Source: Ga0074130 sp035492055 | GTDB taxonomy: Bacteria; Pseudomonadota; Gammaproteobacteria; Burkholderiales; Rhodocyclaceae | Length of the DNA: 23,036 nt | Direction: 5' to 3' | NCBI GenBank assembly: GCA_035492055.1 | Contig: DATJJR010000031.1 | Location: forward strand, 1-23,036 | Shown here: positions 14,579 to 22,631 of the stretch, piece after piece | Layout of the letters: each line of letters opens with the position of its first letter | Numbering within the stretch: the first letter of the stretch is position 1 | The notes under the pieces: generated by a model | The model's database searches: none | Seen by the model: the letters and a program-made list of their open reading frames with translations, nothing else | Told to the model about the DNA's origin: nothing | Translations under genes and position numbers: made by a program

Positions 14579-15241
14579 TCAACCGGCCGAATTCCCGTCA
14601 GTACGCCCGTTCGTCCGATGTCGCAACCAGCCAATCACAGCCGGCAACAACGACACCGCAACGATGACAACAATCAGGACCGACAAATTCTTCTTGAAGA
14701 AGGGCACATTGCCAAACCAGTAGCCCGACATACACAAGGAGGCCACCCAGATCACGGCACCCACCAGGTTGAAAAAGGTGAACCGCGTGTAACTCATCTT
14801 TGCCATGCCGGCCACAAACGGGACAAAGGTACGGAACAGCGGCATGAAGCGTGACAGCAACACGGCCTTGCCGCCATGTTTTTCATAGAACAAATGGGTC
14901 GCTTCGATCGCACCCGGTTTGACGAAAGGCAAGCGCCCGGCCGCGATGATGCGGTCGCCAAAAGTACGTCCAATCAGGTAATTGACGCTATTGCCGAGTA
15001 CCGCGGCAAGCGACAGTGAAATTACCAGCACGCTGATGTCCATGCCACCGACTGCAGCCACGGCACCGGCAACGAAAAGAAGCGAATCGCCCGGCAGGAA
15101 GGGCAAAACCACAAGGCCGGTCTCGCCGAAAACGATACAGAACAGCAGCACGTAGATCCACGCGCCGTACTGCGCCGCAAATGCGGCAAGGTGCGTGTCC
15201 AGATGCAGGACAACATCAACGAACTGGGTCAGGAATTCCAT
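14579..15241 (-). CDS. DedA/SNARE-associated (VTT domain) membrane protein
   Basis: DedA proteins are inner-membrane transporters; recent work links the family to undecaprenyl-phosphate or phospholipid recycling across the membrane. The 220-residue protein has the family core: LLFCIVFGETGLVVLPFLPG near 32-51 (glutamate and the FLPG motif), then GRTFGDRI and FYEKHGGKAVLLSRFMPLFR with the conserved Gly and Arg. RTFVPFVAGMAKMSYTRF follows. Four or five hydrophobic segments are visible. ATG 15241 gives the expected length; the frame runs on to 15547 but would add about 100 residues unlike the family. It is divergent from mutL (184-nt gap) and heads the minus-strand run. Confidence 0.93.
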   Translation of the reverse strand: MEFLTQFVDVVLHLDTHLAAFAAQYGAWIYVLLFCIVFGETGLVVLPFLPGDSLLFVAGAVAAVGGMDISVLVISLSLAAVLGNSVNYLIGRTFGDRIIAAGRLPFVKPGAIEATHLFYEKHGGKAVLLSRFMPLFRTFVPFVAGMAKMSYTRFTFFNLVGAVIWVASLCMSGYWFGNVPFFKKNLSVLIVVIVAVSLLPAVIGWLRHRTNGRTDGNSAG

Positions 15242-15412
15242 GGGCGAAGGCCGGTGAATAGATCGACAAAGAAAGCGGCAAAGAGCCCGGATTGTAAGGG
15301 AAATGTCCCTGTCCCCTAGCGTAACCCGGTGAGCGAAGGTAACTACAGCACGCCATACTGTGTTGCCACATGGCCTGCCCTCCTTGAGCACGCCGGTCAA
15401 AACCCGGCAGCT

Positions 15413-15418
15413 TATAAT
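15413..15418 (+). promoter_or_regulatory. mutL: Consensus -10 box (TATAAT) directly before mutL
   Basis: A perfect TATAAT at 15413-15418 ends 7 nt before the mutL ATG at 15426, so transcription would start at or next to the A of the start codon. No Shine-Dalgarno precedes the ATG. No good -35 lies at 16-18 nt; a TTGAGC at 15384 is 23 nt away. See the finding on a leaderless mutL mRNA. Confidence 0.45.
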
Positions 15419-15425
15419 TGCGGCC

Positions 15426-17183
15426 ATGCCGATTCGCCAGCTCCCCGACCTGCTCATCAGCCAAATCGCCGCCGGCGAAGTGGTCGAGCGCCCCGCCTCC
15501 GTCCTCAAGGAAGTCATCGAAAACAGCCTCGATGCCGGGGCCACCAAAATCGATATTCAATTGGAAGAAGGCGGCGTACGCCTGCTGCGCATCAGCGACG
15601 ATGGCAATGGCATTCCGCAGGATGAACTGTCGCTCGCGCTGGCCCGTCATGCCACCAGCAAGATCGCCACGCTGGACGACCTTGAAGGTGTCGCGAGCTA
15701 CGGTTTTCGCGGCGAAGCATTGGCGTCGATCGCCTCGGTTGCACGCGTCACCCTGACCAGCCGCAGCCGCGATGCCGCGCACGCATGGAAGATCACCGGT
15801 AGCGGCAAAGCCGAACCGGCCGCCGGTACGCAAGGCACGACGCTGGAAGTGGCTGATCTGTATTTCAACACGCCGGCGCGCCGTAAATTCCTCAAGACCG
15901 AAGCCACCGAATACGGTCACTGCGTGGATGTTTTCCAGCGCATGGCGCTGGCACGTCCCGACGTGAGCTTCACGCTGTCACACAACGGCGCCATGCGGCA
16001 ACGCTTGCTGGCAACCGATCCGGCACAGCGCCTGAAGGACGTGCTCGGCCCCGATTTTGCCGGGCAAACGCGCGCCATCGACGAACAAGCAGGCCCTTTG
16101 CGCCTGACCGGACTTGCGGCATTGCCGGCCTATTCGCGCGCCAATCGCGATGCCCAATTCTTCTACGTCAACGGCCGTTTCGTCCGCGACAAAGTGCTCG
16201 CGCACGCCGCACGCGAAGCCTACGCCGACATCCTGCACGGCAGTCGTCATCCGGCCTATGTACTGTTTCTTGAACTCGACCCGCGCGGCGTCGATGTCAA
16301 TGTGCATCCGGCCAAGACTGAAGTGCGTTTCCGTGACAGCCGCGGCATTCATCAATTCGTCTTTCATGTGTTGCAACGCGCCCTCGCAGCACCGGTGCAG
16401 GCAGCAATAACGCACGACACCACGTCGCCGTCGAGCCTCTCTGCAAACGATTACGCGCCGCCGCTGCAGTATCAAACCACGCTGGCCGTCGCCGAACCGG
16501 TCGCACGTCCGTATCTTGAGTTCGCCCGCTCGGCAATTGATGCTGCAGCAGGCGCCATGCCGATTTCGTTGATCAACCCAAGCGGTCCACCATCCACCGT
16601 GCCGCCACTGGGTTACGCCGTCGCTCAGATTCACGGTGTCTACGTGCTGGCGCAAAACGAGCACGGCCTCATCATCGTCGATATGCACGCAGCGCACGAG
16701 CGCATCCTCTACGAGCGCTTGAAGAACGCACTCGATGCGGGTACGCCGCCGTCGCAACCGCTGCTGATTCCTGCACTGATCCATGCCTCGGAAGGCGAAA
16801 TTGCATGTGCTTCTGAACATGCAGAAACACTGCAGCAGCTTGGCTTCGAGCTTGCCGCCGCCGGTCCGCAAGAGCTTGTTGTCCGTGCCGTTCCAACGCT
16901 CCTTGCCCGCGGTGATGTGCCGGCACTGATTCGTGCCTTGCTCGGCGATTTGCGTGAACAACCAGCCAGTCGCGTCATTGATGCACGCCGCAATGAGTTG
17001 CTCGCAACGATGGCCTGCCATGGCGCCGTCCGCGCCAATCGCACACTGAGCGTCCCCGAAATGAACGCGCTGCTGCGCGACATGGAGGCCACCGAACGCG
17101 CAGACCAGTGCAATCACGGTCGCCCGACCTGGGCACAACTCGGCATGAAGGATCTGGATCGCCTTTTCCTGCGCGGGCAATGA
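15426..17183 (+). CDS. mutL: DNA mismatch repair protein MutL (endonuclease type)
   Basis: MutL couples mismatch recognition by MutS to strand removal. The protein is 585 residues. The N-terminal GHKL ATPase domain has ENSLDAGAT at 32-40 (catalytic E29), DDGNGI at 58-63, YGFRGEALASI at 92-102 and VADLYFNTPARRKF. A variable linker spans about 320-395. The C-terminal domain has DMHAAHERILYE (419-430), which fits D-x-H-A-x2-E-x4-E of nicking MutL proteins. ACHGAVRA (C531) and CNHGRP (C562) complete the metal site. E. coli MutL lacks this site and relies on MutH. The start MPIRQLPDLLISQIAAGEVVERP matches relatives at the first residue. The stop overlaps miaA by 4 nt. Confidence 0.97.
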   Translation: MPIRQLPDLLISQIAAGEVVERPASVLKEVIENSLDAGATKIDIQLEEGGVRLLRISDDGNGIPQDELSLALARHATSKIATLDDLEGVASYGFRGEALASIASVARVTLTSRSRDAAHAWKITGSGKAEPAAGTQGTTLEVADLYFNTPARRKFLKTEATEYGHCVDVFQRMALARPDVSFTLSHNGAMRQRLLATDPAQRLKDVLGPDFAGQTRAIDEQAGPLRLTGLAALPAYSRANRDAQFFYVNGRFVRDKVLAHAAREAYADILHGSRHPAYVLFLELDPRGVDVNVHPAKTEVRFRDSRGIHQFVFHVLQRALAAPVQAAITHDTTSPSSLSANDYAPPLQYQTTLAVAEPVARPYLEFARSAIDAAAGAMPISLINPSGPPSTVPPLGYAVAQIHGVYVLAQNEHGLIIVDMHAAHERILYERLKNALDAGTPPSQPLLIPALIHASEGEIACASEHAETLQQLGFELAAAGPQELVVRAVPTLLARGDVPALIRALLGDLREQPASRVIDARRNELLATMACHGAVRANRTLSVPEMNALLRDMEATERADQCNHGRPTWAQLGMKDLDRLFLRGQ

Positions 17184-18127
17184 TGGCGTCGCTACCACCC
17201 GTCATCTTCTTGTTAGGGCCAACCGCCAGCGGCAAAACCGCGCTGGCCTTCGAATTGGTTGATCGCTTTCCGCTGGAAATCATCAGCATCGATTCGGCGC
17301 AGGTGTTCATCGACATGAACATCGGCACAGCCAAACCCGACACGGCCACCCTGGCGCGCTATCCACATCATCTGATCGACCTGATCACGCCAGAAGCACG
17401 CTACTCGGCCGCACAGTTCTGTACCGATGCATTGCGTGTCATGCACGACATCACGGCGCGCGGCAAAGTACCGCTGATTGTCGGCGGCACCATGCTCTAT
17501 TACAAGGCGCTGACCGAGGGTTTGGCCGATTTGCCGCAGGCTGACCCCGAGTTGCGTGCACAGATCGACGGTGAAGCGGCGACACATGGCTGGCCGTATC
17601 TGCATGCAGAACTGGCGAAGCTTGATCCGGAGACTGCCGCACGACTTGCACCCAACGACGCACAGCGCATTCAACGTGCTCTCGAAGTCGTGCGCCTGAC
17701 CGGTGAACCGATGGGCGCAATCTACGCCCGTCAGATGCGGCAGCCTTTTCCGTACCGCACCCTGCCGCTGGCATTGCTGCCGAGCGATCGTGCCTGGCTG
17801 CATGATCGCATCGCCCGGCGCTTCGACGAAATGCTGGCGCAAGGACTGGTTGGAGAGACCGAAAACCTGCGCCTGAAATATCAGCTGCATGCCGACCTGC
17901 CGTCGATCCGCAGTGTGGGTTATCGGCAAGTCTGGGACATGCTGGAAGGCCAAATTCCCTCGCGCGAACTGCGTGATCGCGGTATATTCGCGACACGCCA
18001 ATTCGCCAAACGCCAGATCACATGGCTGAACGGATTACCGGATTTGAACCGCTTCGACAGCCTCGCATCCGGCACGACAAAAAACCTATTTACCAACGTA
18101 CACGACTTCCTCGATAACGCATCATGA
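17180..18127 (+). CDS. miaA: tRNA dimethylallyltransferase MiaA
   Basis: Transfers a dimethylallyl group to A37 of tRNAs that read codons starting with U, the first step of ms2i6A. The protein is 315 residues. The P-loop is GPTASGKT at 13-20, the IDSAQVF segment lies near 39-45, and VGGTMLYYKAL near 100-110. ANDAQRIQRALEV carries tRNA-binding residues, and SIRSVGYRQVW with RQFAKRQITWL closes the domain. The start is one of two adjacent ATGs (17180 or 17183); the first overlaps the mutL stop by ATGA. The mutL-miaA order is widespread in proteobacteria. The gene overlaps the downstream PilZ gene by ATGA as well, so all three are probably coupled. Confidence 0.97.
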   Translation: MMASLPPVIFLLGPTASGKTALAFELVDRFPLEIISIDSAQVFIDMNIGTAKPDTATLARYPHHLIDLITPEARYSAAQFCTDALRVMHDITARGKVPLIVGGTMLYYKALTEGLADLPQADPELRAQIDGEAATHGWPYLHAELAKLDPETAARLAPNDAQRIQRALEVVRLTGEPMGAIYARQMRQPFPYRTLPLALLPSDRAWLHDRIARRFDEMLAQGLVGETENLRLKYQLHADLPSIRSVGYRQVWDMLEGQIPSRELRDRGIFATRQFAKRQITWLNGLPDLNRFDSLASGTTKNLFTNVHDFLDNAS

Positions 18128-18849
18128 GCGTGTCTCCCGACGATCTCGAAAGCTACACGATCACCTTCCGGCGCGAAATCGTGTTCTACCTGCGCCAACT
18201 GGTCAATGACAGGGACCAGGTCAGTGTTTCATTCAATGAAGGCGCTGACGTTCTACTGACGATGCTGCTGCATGTCGACGACGAAAACGATCAACTGTAT
18301 TGCGATTGGGGCGGCAGCGAAACCGCCAACAATCGCTATCTGCAAAGTGATCGCGCTTTCTTCATTGCAACGCCCAATGGCGTACGCAACCAGTTTCTAT
18401 GTGTTGGCCGCCCGCAGGTCATCACCTACGAAGGCAAACCGGCATTCACCGTCAAGCTGCCGGAAAAATACGTCCGCATGCAGCGGCGTGAATTCTTTCG
18501 TCTCACCTTGCCAATGACGCAGCGTCCGATATGCAAAATCACCGTGGACGGCAAGGCACACGACCTGTCGGTTGTCGATATCGGTATTGGTGGTGTTGCC
18601 ATGGAAACAGCCAATCTACAATTCCCGGCGGAAATTGGCACGGACTTCACTGATGCCATCATCACCATCTCTGGCTTCGGCGAATTGAGAACGCCGATCG
18701 GTGTGCGTTATGTAGGTGAAGTCGCCAAGGGTACGTTGCATGTAAAGCGCCTTGGCTGTGTCTTCACCCGCCTGTCGGCAGCGCAGGAAAACCTGGTGCA
18801 AAAGTTCATGGCGCAAATCCAGCGCGAGGAAAAAGCAAAGCTGGGTTAG
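18124..18849 (+). CDS. YcgR-like PilZ-domain protein (flagellar brake type)
   Basis: The 241 residues match the YcgR layout: an N-terminal YcgR (PilZN) domain of about 110 residues and a C-terminal PilZ domain. In YcgR proteins c-di-GMP binding slows the flagellar motor. The first part of the c-di-GMP motif is intact (QRREFFR, R122-x3-R126). In the second part the usual D/N-x-S-x-x-G reads D152-I-G-I-G-G157, with Gly for Ser. The domain boundary is at about KLPEKYVRMQ (111-120). The gene overlaps miaA by 4 nt and ends in a palindromic terminator. No flagellar genes are in the window, so the motility role is taken from the family only. Confidence 0.88.
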   Translation: MSVSPDDLESYTITFRREIVFYLRQLVNDRDQVSVSFNEGADVLLTMLLHVDDENDQLYCDWGGSETANNRYLQSDRAFFIATPNGVRNQFLCVGRPQVITYEGKPAFTVKLPEKYVRMQRREFFRLTLPMTQRPICKITVDGKAHDLSVVDIGIGGVAMETANLQFPAEIGTDFTDAIITISGFGELRTPIGVRYVGEVAKGTLHVKRLGCVFTRLSAAQENLVQKFMAQIQREEKAKLG

Positions 18850-18875
18850 TCACGCTTGTTATTGCAATTGCAAAC

Positions 18876-18901
18876 AAAAGGGACGCCGCGGCGTCCCTTT
18901 T
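18876..18901. terminator. Palindromic bidirectional terminator between the PilZ gene and purM
   Basis: The 26 nt from 18876 to 18901 are a perfect palindrome centred on CCGCGG, with AAAAGGGACGCC on one side and GGCGTCCCTTTT on the other. It lies 26 nt after the PilZ gene stop and 19 nt after the convergent purM stop, and has A and T runs for both directions. Confidence 0.88.
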
Positions 18902-18920
18902 ATTTATCCATCCGTTGCGG

Positions 18921-19970
18921 TCAGCGAACAACTGTCTGGTGCTGCCCTTCGGTACGCGCTTCGATCTTGCCGAGGGTATAAACCGTTTCGCCCTGTGCCT
19001 TGAGAAATTCAGCGGCTTTGGCAGCATCCGCGGCGGCAACGATGACCACCATGCCGATGCCGCAGTTAAACACGCGGTGCATCTCGGCATCGGCGACATT
19101 GCCTTCCTTTTGCAGCCACTGGAACAGCGGCGGCAACGTCCAGCTGTTTTTCTCGATTACAGCCGTCACGTTTTCCGGCAACACACGCGGTACGTTTTCA
19201 GTGAGGCCGCCACCTGTGATGTGGGCCATACCCTTCACCTTCAGCGTTTGCATCAGGGCAAGCAGCGGCTTCACGTAAATGCGCGTCGGTGCAAGCACGG
19301 CATTCTTGAACGGTTGGCCGTGAAAATCGGCGTCCATATCCGGATTGGCGCGCTCGATGATCTTGCGAATCAGCGAGTAACCATTGGAATGCGCACCGCT
19401 CGATGCCAGGCCGAGCACCGCATCGCCCGGCACAATGTCGCGACCAGTGATGAGCTGTGACTTTTCGACGGCGCCGACGGCAAAACCGGCCAAGTCATAT
19501 TCACCATCCGGGTACATGCTCGGCATTTCAGCGGTCTCGCCACCGATCAGCGTGCAACCGGCCAGTTCACAGCCTTGCGCCACGCCCTTGATCACATCGG
19601 TAGCCGTATCGACGTCAAGGTGGCCGCAGGCAAAGTAATCCAGGAAGAACAACGGCTCGGCGCCCTGTACGAGAATGTCATTCACGCTCATGGCAACCAG
19701 ATCCTGGCCGACGGTGTCGTGTTTGTTCAGGTGGAAAGCCAGCTTCAGCTTGGTACCCACACCGTCGGTACCGGACACGAGCACTGGCTCCTTGTACTTC
19801 TTGGAAAGCTCGAATAGCGCACCGAAACCGCCGAGGCCGCCCATCACCTCGGGCCGCATGGTGCGTTTGGCGAAAGGTTTGATGCGTTCGACCAGCGCAT
19901 CTCCGGCATCAATATCGACACCGGCGTCACGGTAGGTCATGGCAGCTTTGGGATCGGTCGGGGCGGTCAA
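18921..19970 (-). CDS. purM: Phosphoribosylformylglycinamidine cyclo-ligase PurM (AIR synthetase)
   Basis: Catalyses ATP-dependent ring closure of FGAM to aminoimidazole ribotide, the fifth step of purine synthesis. Family blocks are YRDAGVDIDAGDALV, GGFGALFEL, SGTDGVGTKLKLA, IGGETAEMP, GLASSGAHSNGYSLIRK and HITGGGLTENVPRVLP. I chose TTG 19970, giving 349 residues, because AAGGAATTCAAC just before it holds a good Shine-Dalgarno. The ATG at 19940 (MTYRDAG, 339 residues) has only a poor one. The frame runs on to 20060, but those residues do not look like PurM. The gene is divergent from the AI-2E/PerM transporter, an arrangement frequent in betaproteobacteria, often leading into hda. Confidence 0.96.
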   Translation of the reverse strand: MTAPTDPKAAMTYRDAGVDIDAGDALVERIKPFAKRTMRPEVMGGLGGFGALFELSKKYKEPVLVSGTDGVGTKLKLAFHLNKHDTVGQDLVAMSVNDILVQGAEPLFFLDYFACGHLDVDTATDVIKGVAQGCELAGCTLIGGETAEMPSMYPDGEYDLAGFAVGAVEKSQLITGRDIVPGDAVLGLASSGAHSNGYSLIRKIIERANPDMDADFHGQPFKNAVLAPTRIYVKPLLALMQTLKVKGMAHITGGGLTENVPRVLPENVTAVIEKNSWTLPPLFQWLQKEGNVADAEMHRVFNCGIGMVVIVAAADAAKAAEFLKAQGETVYTLGKIEARTEGQHQTVVR

Positions 19971-20087
19971 GTTGAATTCCTTGGTTGGCTTGGTGCGTTT
20001 GCTTTGTTGAGTTCCGGCAGGCGGGCGGCTAAAGTAGCGGTTTCGCGCTTCCACGCGCAAAACTTCAAGGCGCGGATTTTACCGTAT

Positions 20088-21164
20088 ATGTCATCAGACC
20101 GTCTCCAGACCGGCTTGTGGGTAGCCTTCGGCTTGTTCCTGCTTTGGCTGCTGTACCTGCTCTCGCCGATTCTCGCGCCCTTCCTGCTGGCGGCCATCAT
20201 CGCCTACATCTGCAATCCTCTGGTCGAGCGCATCGCGCGCTGGCGGGTTCCACGCGTCGTTGCCGTGATTCTCGTCATCGTAGTGCTGTGCCTGAGCGTG
20301 GTCGGCCTGTTATTTATCCTCGTTCCACTATTGCAGGACGAGGTATTACTGCTCATCCAGCGCGCACCGGATGCGATTACTTTGATCGATGGCAATGTCG
20401 CGCCCTGGCTACGCGAGCACTTCGGGATCCGCCTGCATCTCGACCCGATCAGCCTGCGCAATTTCGTCAACGGCCACCTCGCCAGCATGCAGGATTTCGG
20501 CGCGCACCTGTTCACCTCACTGCGCATTGGCAGCATGGTCGTGTTGGGCATCGTATCGACACTGCTGATCACCCCAGTCGTGTTGTTCTATCTATTGACC
20601 GACTGGCACAAGCTGATTGACCGCCTCGAAGCCGGCATTCCGCGCAACTGGTATGACAAGACGGTCGCGATCGTGCGTGACGTGGATGCAGTGTTGTCCC
20701 AGTTCCTGCGTGGCCAATTGCTGGTCATGCTTACGCTGGCGGTTTACTACAGCGTCGCGCTGTCCATCGTCGACATTCCCTCTGCATTGCCGGTCGGCAT
20801 TCTCACCGGCCTGCTGATCTTCATTCCCTACATCGGCTTCGGCATGGGCTTCGTGCTGGCGCTACTCGTTGCCGTGCTGCAATTCTCCGGCTGGGAGCCA
20901 ATCATCGGCGTGCTCGTGGTGTACGGCATTGGCCAGTTGCTCGAAAGTTTTTTGCTCACGCCATATCTCGTCGGCGACCGCATCGGCCTGCATCCACTCG
21001 CCGTACTGTTCGCCTTGATGGCCTTCGGCCAGTTGTTCGGCTTCGCCGGCATCCTGATCGCGTTGCCAACATCTGCCGCGCTGCTCGTGGGCCTGCGCGA
21101 AGTACGCAAGCTCTATCTGGCCAGCCGCTTCTATCGCGGCAATACACCCAACATTGAAACCTGA
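20088..21164 (+). CDS. AI-2E family (PerM/YhhT-like) transporter
   Basis: A membrane protein of the AI-2E exporter family, 358 residues. Hydrophobic segments lie near 9-32 (VAFGLFLLWLLYLLSPILAP), 33-48, 60-85, 145-170, and several between 210 and 330. Family blocks include LAAIIAYICNPLVERI, TPVVLFYLLTDW, LRGQLLVMLTLAVYYSVAL, FIPYIGFGMGFVLALL, LESFLLTPYLVGDRIGLHP and FGFAGILIALPTSAALLV. Members range from autoinducer-2 exporters (TqsA) to sodium/proton antiporters and unknowns, so the substrate cannot be given. ATG 20088 is chosen; the frame is open to 20004 without membrane-protein character. It lies 15 nt before hda and probably forms an operon with it. Confidence 0.93.
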   Translation: MSSDRLQTGLWVAFGLFLLWLLYLLSPILAPFLLAAIIAYICNPLVERIARWRVPRVVAVILVIVVLCLSVVGLLFILVPLLQDEVLLLIQRAPDAITLIDGNVAPWLREHFGIRLHLDPISLRNFVNGHLASMQDFGAHLFTSLRIGSMVVLGIVSTLLITPVVLFYLLTDWHKLIDRLEAGIPRNWYDKTVAIVRDVDAVLSQFLRGQLLVMLTLAVYYSVALSIVDIPSALPVGILTGLLIFIPYIGFGMGFVLALLVAVLQFSGWEPIIGVLVVYGIGQLLESFLLTPYLVGDRIGLHPLAVLFALMAFGQLFGFAGILIALPTSAALLVGLREVRKLYLASRFYRGNTPNIET

Positions 21165-21179
21165 CGTAAACGCCGCCGC

Positions 21180-21848
21180 ATGAACGCAACACCACGGCAG
21201 CAGGTACTGCCCAATATTCGTCTGCCCCAGACACCCACGCTCGACAATTTTGTCGTCGGCAGCAACAGCGAAGTGCTGACGGCACTTGAACGCTTCGCGG
21301 CTGGTCAGGAAATCCGCGCGCACTACCTTTGGGGCGAACCTGGCAGCGGCCGCAGCCATCTGCTCGGCGCCGTCGCCGGACGTATGAACGCCGTCGTGCT
21401 GCATGGTGCAAATGTCAGCGGCGACTTCGCGCCTCCCGATCACGCTGTCGTCGTTATCGACGACGTTGATACGCTCTCGCCGGAGGCGCAAGTTGCGCTG
21501 TTCCGCTGCTTCAACGACATGCGCCCGCGCGGCTTGCGCTTGCTGCTCTCCGGAAAAACATCGCCGCTGCAATTGGCGTGCCGCGAGGATCTGCGTACAC
21601 GCATCGGACAGTCGTTGATCTATGAAATCAAGCCCCTCACCGATGCCGACAAGGCCAGTGCATTGCATTGGCATGCAGCGCAACGCGGTATGCGTGTCGA
21701 CGATAGTGTCATCGAATATTTGCTGCGCCATGGTCGCCGTGACTTGCTTTCCCTGATGGCTGTGCTCGACGCACTCGACCAGCAATCCCTGGAACAAAAA
21801 CGTCCAGTCACGCTGCCATTGCTGCGCGACATCATGAACAACCACTGA
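21180..21848 (+). CDS. hda: DnaA regulatory inactivator Hda
   Basis: Hda is a DnaA-like AAA+ protein that, with the DNA-loaded sliding clamp, triggers ATP hydrolysis by DnaA and prevents re-initiation. The protein is 222 residues. Walker A is GEPGSGRS at 52-59 with Arg in place of Lys, as in E. coli Hda. Walker B is VVIDDVD at 91-97, sensor I is LLLSGKTSP, and REDLRTR with the arginine finger (R141 region) follows. The N-terminus QQVLPNIRL at 7-15 is a loose version of the clamp-binding motif. It lies between the AI-2E transporter and the HAD gene with gaps of 15 and 9 nt. The gene is shorter than dnaA and lacks its DNA-binding domain, which rules out DnaA. Confidence 0.93.
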   Translation: MNATPRQQVLPNIRLPQTPTLDNFVVGSNSEVLTALERFAAGQEIRAHYLWGEPGSGRSHLLGAVAGRMNAVVLHGANVSGDFAPPDHAVVVIDDVDTLSPEAQVALFRCFNDMRPRGLRLLLSGKTSPLQLACREDLRTRIGQSLIYEIKPLTDADKASALHWHAAQRGMRVDDSVIEYLLRHGRRDLLSLMAVLDALDQQSLEQKRPVTLPLLRDIMNNH

Positions 21849-21857
21849 AACAACGCC

Positions 21858-22529
21858 ATGAAACTCGTACTTTTCGACCTCGACAACACGCTGCTGTCCG
21901 ACGACAGTGATTTTCAATGGGCACAATTCCTGATCAGCAAAGGCGTGCTCGATCGCGAAGTCTATGAGGCACGCAACGAACAGTTCTATGCGCAATACAA
22001 GGCCGGCACGCTGGATATCTTCGAGTTCCTTGATTTCCAGCTCGCGCCATTGGCACGCCACGCACGCGAGGTACTCGATGCCTGGCATCGCGAATACATG
22101 GCCACGGTGATTCGCCCGGTCATCACGCAAAAGGCGCGCGACCTCGTCAGCAAGCACCTCGCCGAAGACAGCGTGGTTGCCATCGTGACGGCAACCAATG
22201 TTTTCGTTACCGGCCCGATTGCACGCGAGTTCAACATCCCGCACCTGATCGGTACCATTCCGGCACAGGAAGGTGGCCGCTTCACCGGAAAGCCACGTGG
22301 TACGCCATCCTTCCGCGAAGGCAAGATCGAACGTGTCGAAGCCTGGCTGGAATCAATGGGTCTGTGGTGGGGCAGTTTCGAGTCAAGCCACTTCTACAGC
22401 GACTCACACAACGATCTGCCGTTGATGAAAATCGTCACGCACCCGGTAGCGGTCGATCCCGACGATACGCTACGCACGCACGCGGAAGCACACAATTGGC
22501 CGGTCATCAGCCTGCGCCACACACATTGA
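21858..22529 (+). CDS. HAD-superfamily (IB subfamily, SerB-like) phosphatase
   Basis: A 223-residue HAD hydrolase. Motif I is FDLDNTLL with nucleophile D7 and acid D9. Motif II is the Thr in VAIVTATN. A Lys-bearing segment (GTPSFREGKIERV) follows, and motif III/IV is FYSDSHNDLPLM. A helical cap inserted after motif I (DSDFQWAQFLISKGV to about 85) places it in the HAD-IB group of phosphoserine phosphatase-like enzymes. The substrate is unknown; related genes are often named serB-like or HisN-type phosphatases without proof. It lies 9 nt after hda and 102 nt before pcnB, the order seen in many betaproteobacteria. Confidence 0.92.
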   Translation: MKLVLFDLDNTLLSDDSDFQWAQFLISKGVLDREVYEARNEQFYAQYKAGTLDIFEFLDFQLAPLARHAREVLDAWHREYMATVIRPVITQKARDLVSKHLAEDSVVAIVTATNVFVTGPIAREFNIPHLIGTIPAQEGGRFTGKPRGTPSFREGKIERVEAWLESMGLWWGSFESSHFYSDSHNDLPLMKIVTHPVAVDPDDTLRTHAEAHNWPVISLRHTH

Positions 22530-22631
22530 ATACGACTTGCCGACAGCTGTGGTTCGCACCTTGTTCTGCTATCGGACTCACCTTGCCGCAGGCGAACGGT
22601 TAAAATTGCACTTTCATCAATTCCATTCCGC

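Noticed and set aside
15216..15920. 234-codon frame on the minus strand across the dedA/mutL gap
   Set aside because: It is mostly antisense to mutL and would collide with the dedA start. No motif was seen.
15978..17198. 406-codon open frame on the minus strand
   Set aside because: It lies wholly opposite mutL, shows no family motif, and is rich in Cys, Arg and His as expected from the antisense of a GC-rich gene.
20862..22244. 460-codon open frame on the minus strand
   Set aside because: It crosses three well-supported plus-strand genes (AI-2E transporter, hda, HAD) and has no recognisable domain.
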